6,947 nt of DNA from an uncultured Eubacteriales bacterium (GTDB lineage Bacteria; Bacillota; Clostridia; Oscillospirales; CAG-272), in contig URSW01000087.1 of the NCBI GenBank assembly GCA_900550625.1, forward strand, positions 1 through 6,947. The letters are read 5' to 3'. Within the stretch, counting starts at the first letter, position 1. The number at the start of each line of letters is the position of its first letter. This document shows, piece after piece, positions 5,556 through 6,947 of this stretch. The notes under the pieces are model-generated. The model was not told the DNA's origin and searched no databases. It saw nothing but the letters and a program-made list of their open reading frames with translations. Position numbers and translations under genes: made by a program.

Positions 5556-6299
5556 ATGGAGAAAATAAGACTTCAGAAATTTTTTGCCGATTCGGGTATC
5601 ATGTCGCGCAGAAAATGCGAATCCGCAATATCCGCGGGACGGATAAAGATAAACGGAGAAACTGCATCTCTCGGAGATCGCGTTGATCCGGAAAAAGATG
5701 AGGTATGCCTCGACGATTCCCCGCTCTCTTACGCCGGATGTTCCCGGCGTACATACATTATGCTGAACAAACCGATGGGTTATGTAACAACAATGAGCGA
5801 CGAAAAAGGGAGAAAAAGCGTAGCCGATCTCGTTTCCGACTGTCCCGCCCGTGTTTACCCCGTGGGACGGCTCGATATGTATTCGGAAGGTCTTCTCCTT
5901 ATGACGGATGACGGCGATACGGCAAATCGGCTGATGCACCCTTCGACGGAAACGAAAAAGGTATACCGTCTTACAGTGAAAGGAAAATACGGAGACGAGC
6001 TCTGTGCTTTGCTGTCGTCCGTCACATCGCTCGACGGAAAAACGCTTATGCCCGTTGAATGCGTCTTTGCCGGAAGCGGCGAAATGACGAAGGACGGCAA
6101 GCCGACATCGTGCGTAGACGTTACACTTCGAGAAGGACGAAACCGTCAGATCCGCCGTATGTGCGCCGAGGTCGGACTGAAAGTAGTCCGACTCAAAAGA
6201 ACTTGCGAGGTCGGGCTGTCACTTGGTACGCTCGCTCCCGGTAAATGGCGCCGTCTTACGGATTCCGAGATTTCTTTGATTAAAGGAGAAGTTCGTTAA
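5556..6299 (+). CDS. rluB: 23S rRNA pseudouridine synthase RluB (RsuA family)
   Basis: The 247-residue protein has an N-terminal S4 RNA-binding domain (RLQKFFADSGIMSRRKCE at residues 5-22, then GRIKINGE). A RsuA-type catalytic domain follows, starting at YIMLNKPMGYVTT (about 67-79). The catalytic aspartate is Asp107 in GRLDMYSEGLLLMTDDG, and GRNRQIRRM and VRLKR mark the C-terminal part. RluB modifies a uridine near the peptidyl transferase centre of 23S rRNA. The S4 motif begins at residue 5, so ATG 5556 must be close to the true start, yet no clear Shine-Dalgarno precedes it; only GAAACGG lies upstream, and TATAAT directly abuts the ATG. The gap from the carboxypeptidase gene is 38 bases. 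RluB rather than another RsuA-family member is inferred from the gene neighbourhood and length. Confidence 0.92.
   Translation: MEKIRLQKFFADSGIMSRRKCESAISAGRIKINGETASLGDRVDPEKDEVCLDDSPLSYAGCSRRTYIMLNKPMGYVTTMSDEKGRKSVADLVSDCPARVYPVGRLDMYSEGLLLMTDDGDTANRLMHPSTETKKVYRLTVKGKYGDELCALLSSVTSLDGKTLMPVECVFAGSGEMTKDGKPTSCVDVTLREGRNRQIRRMCAEVGLKVVRLKRTCEVGLSLGTLAPGKWRRLTDSEISLIKGEVR
5730..5751. repeat. Intragenic inverted repeat, 8-bp GC-rich arms (rluB, linker region)
   Basis: TACGCCGG at 5730-5737 and CCGGCGTA at 5744-5751 are exact reverse complements around ATGTTC. They encode RluB residues 59-66, between the S4 and catalytic domains. No T tract follows. Confidence 0.6.
6171..6192. repeat. Intragenic inverted repeat, 8-bp arms (3' part of rluB)
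   Basis: GTCGGACT at 6171-6178 and AGTCCGAC at 6185-6192 are exact reverse complements around GAAAGT. As RNA the stem extends by a G-U pair inside and a G-U then G-C pair outside. It encodes VGLKVVRL at residues 206-213 of RluB. Confidence 0.6.
6282..6290 (+). promoter_or_regulatory. Ribosome binding site for the GNAT-like gene, inside rluB
   Basis: AAAGGAGAA lies within the last codons of rluB, eight bases before ATG 6299, which overlaps the rluB stop (TAATG). This fits translational coupling. Confidence 0.75.
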
Positions 6300-6700
6300 T
6301 GCTTCACATTATTCCGATACAGGATAAAAAAATGCAGTCTGCGCTCTGCGATCATTTCGAAGTCGCCTACGACCCGCGCAGCTTTGCCTACATAGCCGAG
6401 GATTGTTCGAAAAGCGGTGAAATAATCTCCCATATAGGTTTTATGCAGTTTTCCGTAAACGACACTTTTTCGGAGGTTTCCGCTTTCGTATGCGAAAAAG
6501 GAACCGACGATATTGAAGCCATGCAGATCATGGCGCGCGCGGCATTTTCCTTTGTATACAGGCTGTCCGTCTTTTCGGTGAGGATTCCGAAAAGCGCCGT
6601 AAAAAAAGAAATAGCCGAAGCCCTTCTTCTTGACGAATCCGAAGATTTTTGGTCTATTGACGTAAAACACTACTACGAAAGCAGATGCGGTGAACGGTGA
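6299..6700 (+). CDS. Small GNAT-like protein of unknown function
   Basis: The 133-residue product resembles the short GNAT-type proteins that commonly follow rluB in Clostridia. The evidence is a predicted N-terminal beta-alpha unit, a strand with GEIISHIGFMQF (about 40-51), a helix around IEAMQIMARAAFSFVYR (72-88) and a C-terminal segment DFWSIDVKHYYESRC (116-130) like the family's usual VDLExFF ending. The canonical acetyl-CoA loop (Q/R-x-x-G-x-G/A) is not evident: the equivalent position reads EKGTDDIEA (66-74). The protein may therefore be a diverged or inactive acetyltransferase, and no substrate can be proposed. It shares one base with rluB upstream and one with the glycerate kinase gene downstream, so its expression is probably tied to both. 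The open reading frame and start are secure; the family assignment is moderate. Confidence 0.72.
   Translation: MLHIIPIQDKKMQSALCDHFEVAYDPRSFAYIAEDCSKSGEIISHIGFMQFSVNDTFSEVSAFVCEKGTDDIEAMQIMARAAFSFVYRLSVFSVRIPKSAVKKEIAEALLLDESEDFWSIDVKHYYESRCGER
6571..6594. repeat. Intragenic inverted repeat, 8-bp arms (GNAT-like gene)
   Basis: CTTTTCGG at 6571-6578 and CCGAAAAG at 6587-6594 are exact reverse complements separated by eight bases. They encode VFSVRIPKS at residues 91-99. No T run follows on the + strand. Confidence 0.55.
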
Positions 6701-6947
6701 TGAAATTCGTTATTGCGGCAGACTCCTTCAAGGGGGCTCTTGATGCATCTCCCTTCTGCGATGCGGTGGAAGCCGGGATCAGGCGGCGTTTGCCTGATGC
6801 ACAAGTGTGCAAGCTTCCGCTTGCCGACGGCGGCGAAGGAACGGTGCATGCGGTATGCAGAGCGCTCAGAGGGTCTGTAAACAAGGAAAAGGCGATTGAT
6901 CCGTTCGGTAACAGTATCGACAGCTATATCGGATTCTGTCATCGCGG
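6700..6947 (+). CDS. glxK: Glycerate kinase, N-terminal part (runs off the window)
   Basis: The first 82 codons are present; the gene continues past the window edge (full family members are about 370-380 residues). The start MKFVIAADSFKGALDA carries the DSFKG motif at residues 8-12, and KLPLADGGEGT at 38-48 carries the hallmark ADGGEG of the GarK/GlxK glycerate kinase family. These enzymes phosphorylate D-glycerate with ATP, feeding it into lower glycolysis. The ATG shares its first base with the stop of the GNAT-like gene (TGATG), and no strong Shine-Dalgarno is visible, so translation probably depends on coupling. There is no obvious metabolic link to the rRNA and segregation genes upstream; co-transcription may be incidental. 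The choice of glxK over garK is only a naming convention here. Confidence 0.93.
   Translation, partial: MKFVIAADSFKGALDASPFCDAVEAGIRRRLPDAQVCKLPLADGGEGTVHAVCRALRGSVNKEKAIDPFGNSIDSYIGFCHR

Noticed and set aside
1..6947. Defence island, mobile element, CRISPR, tRNA/rRNA or a novel multigene system
   Set aside because: All genes belong to chromosomal housekeeping or sporulation families in a familiar order; no transposase, integrase, direct-repeat array or RNA gene signature was seen on either strand.

Overview
The window reads as an ordinary chromosomal core region of a mid-GC, low-copy-element Firmicute, most likely a member of the Clostridia. The evidence is the gene set (ScpA/ScpB, a GerW/YtfJ sporulation protein with its DUF2953 partner, a DacF/DacB-type carboxypeptidase, RluB), AGGAGG-type ribosome binding sites, use of GTG and TTG starts, and a cysteine-rich exported enzyme that fits an anaerobe. 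Family-level placement is not possible from this sequence alone. Sporulation-type genes suggest a spore former or a lineage derived from one.

Layout, all on the + strand: the possible 3' end of an unidentified gene (1-107); ysxC, a ribosome-assembly GTPase (172-774); a membrane M50 site-2-type protease (818-1507); scpA (1523-2305) and scpB (2351-3112), the kleisin and winged-helix partners of SMC; a DUF2953/YtfI-like membrane protein (3149-3937) overlapping a gerW/ytfJ gene (3912-4325); a secreted D-alanyl-D-alanine carboxypeptidase (4405-5517); rluB, a 23S rRNA pseudouridine synthase (5556-6299); a small, diverged GNAT-like protein (6299-6700); and the first 82 codons of a glycerate kinase (6700 to the end of the window). 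The last three genes are joined by one-base stop/start overlaps. Gaps elsewhere are 15-79 bases and none holds a convincing rho-independent terminator, so a long polycistronic unit is likely. A near-consensus sigma-A promoter lies between scpA and scpB. No stretch above 300 bases is gene-free; no RNA gene, mobile element or CRISPR was seen.

The genes join three housekeeping themes: ribosome maturation (YsxC, RluB), chromosome segregation (ScpA, ScpB), and envelope or spore-related functions (M50 protease, DUF2953, GerW, carboxypeptidase). The scp-to-dac-to-rluB order recalls the Bacillus subtilis scpA-scpB ... dacB-spmA-spmB ... rluB neighbourhood, but without spmA and spmB.

I found no previously undescribed multigene system. 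The most unusual signal is at DNA level: six perfect short-loop inverted repeats of 8-10 base pairs lie inside coding sequences, most with a TCGG/CCGA core, against roughly 0.6 expected in simple random sequence of this length.
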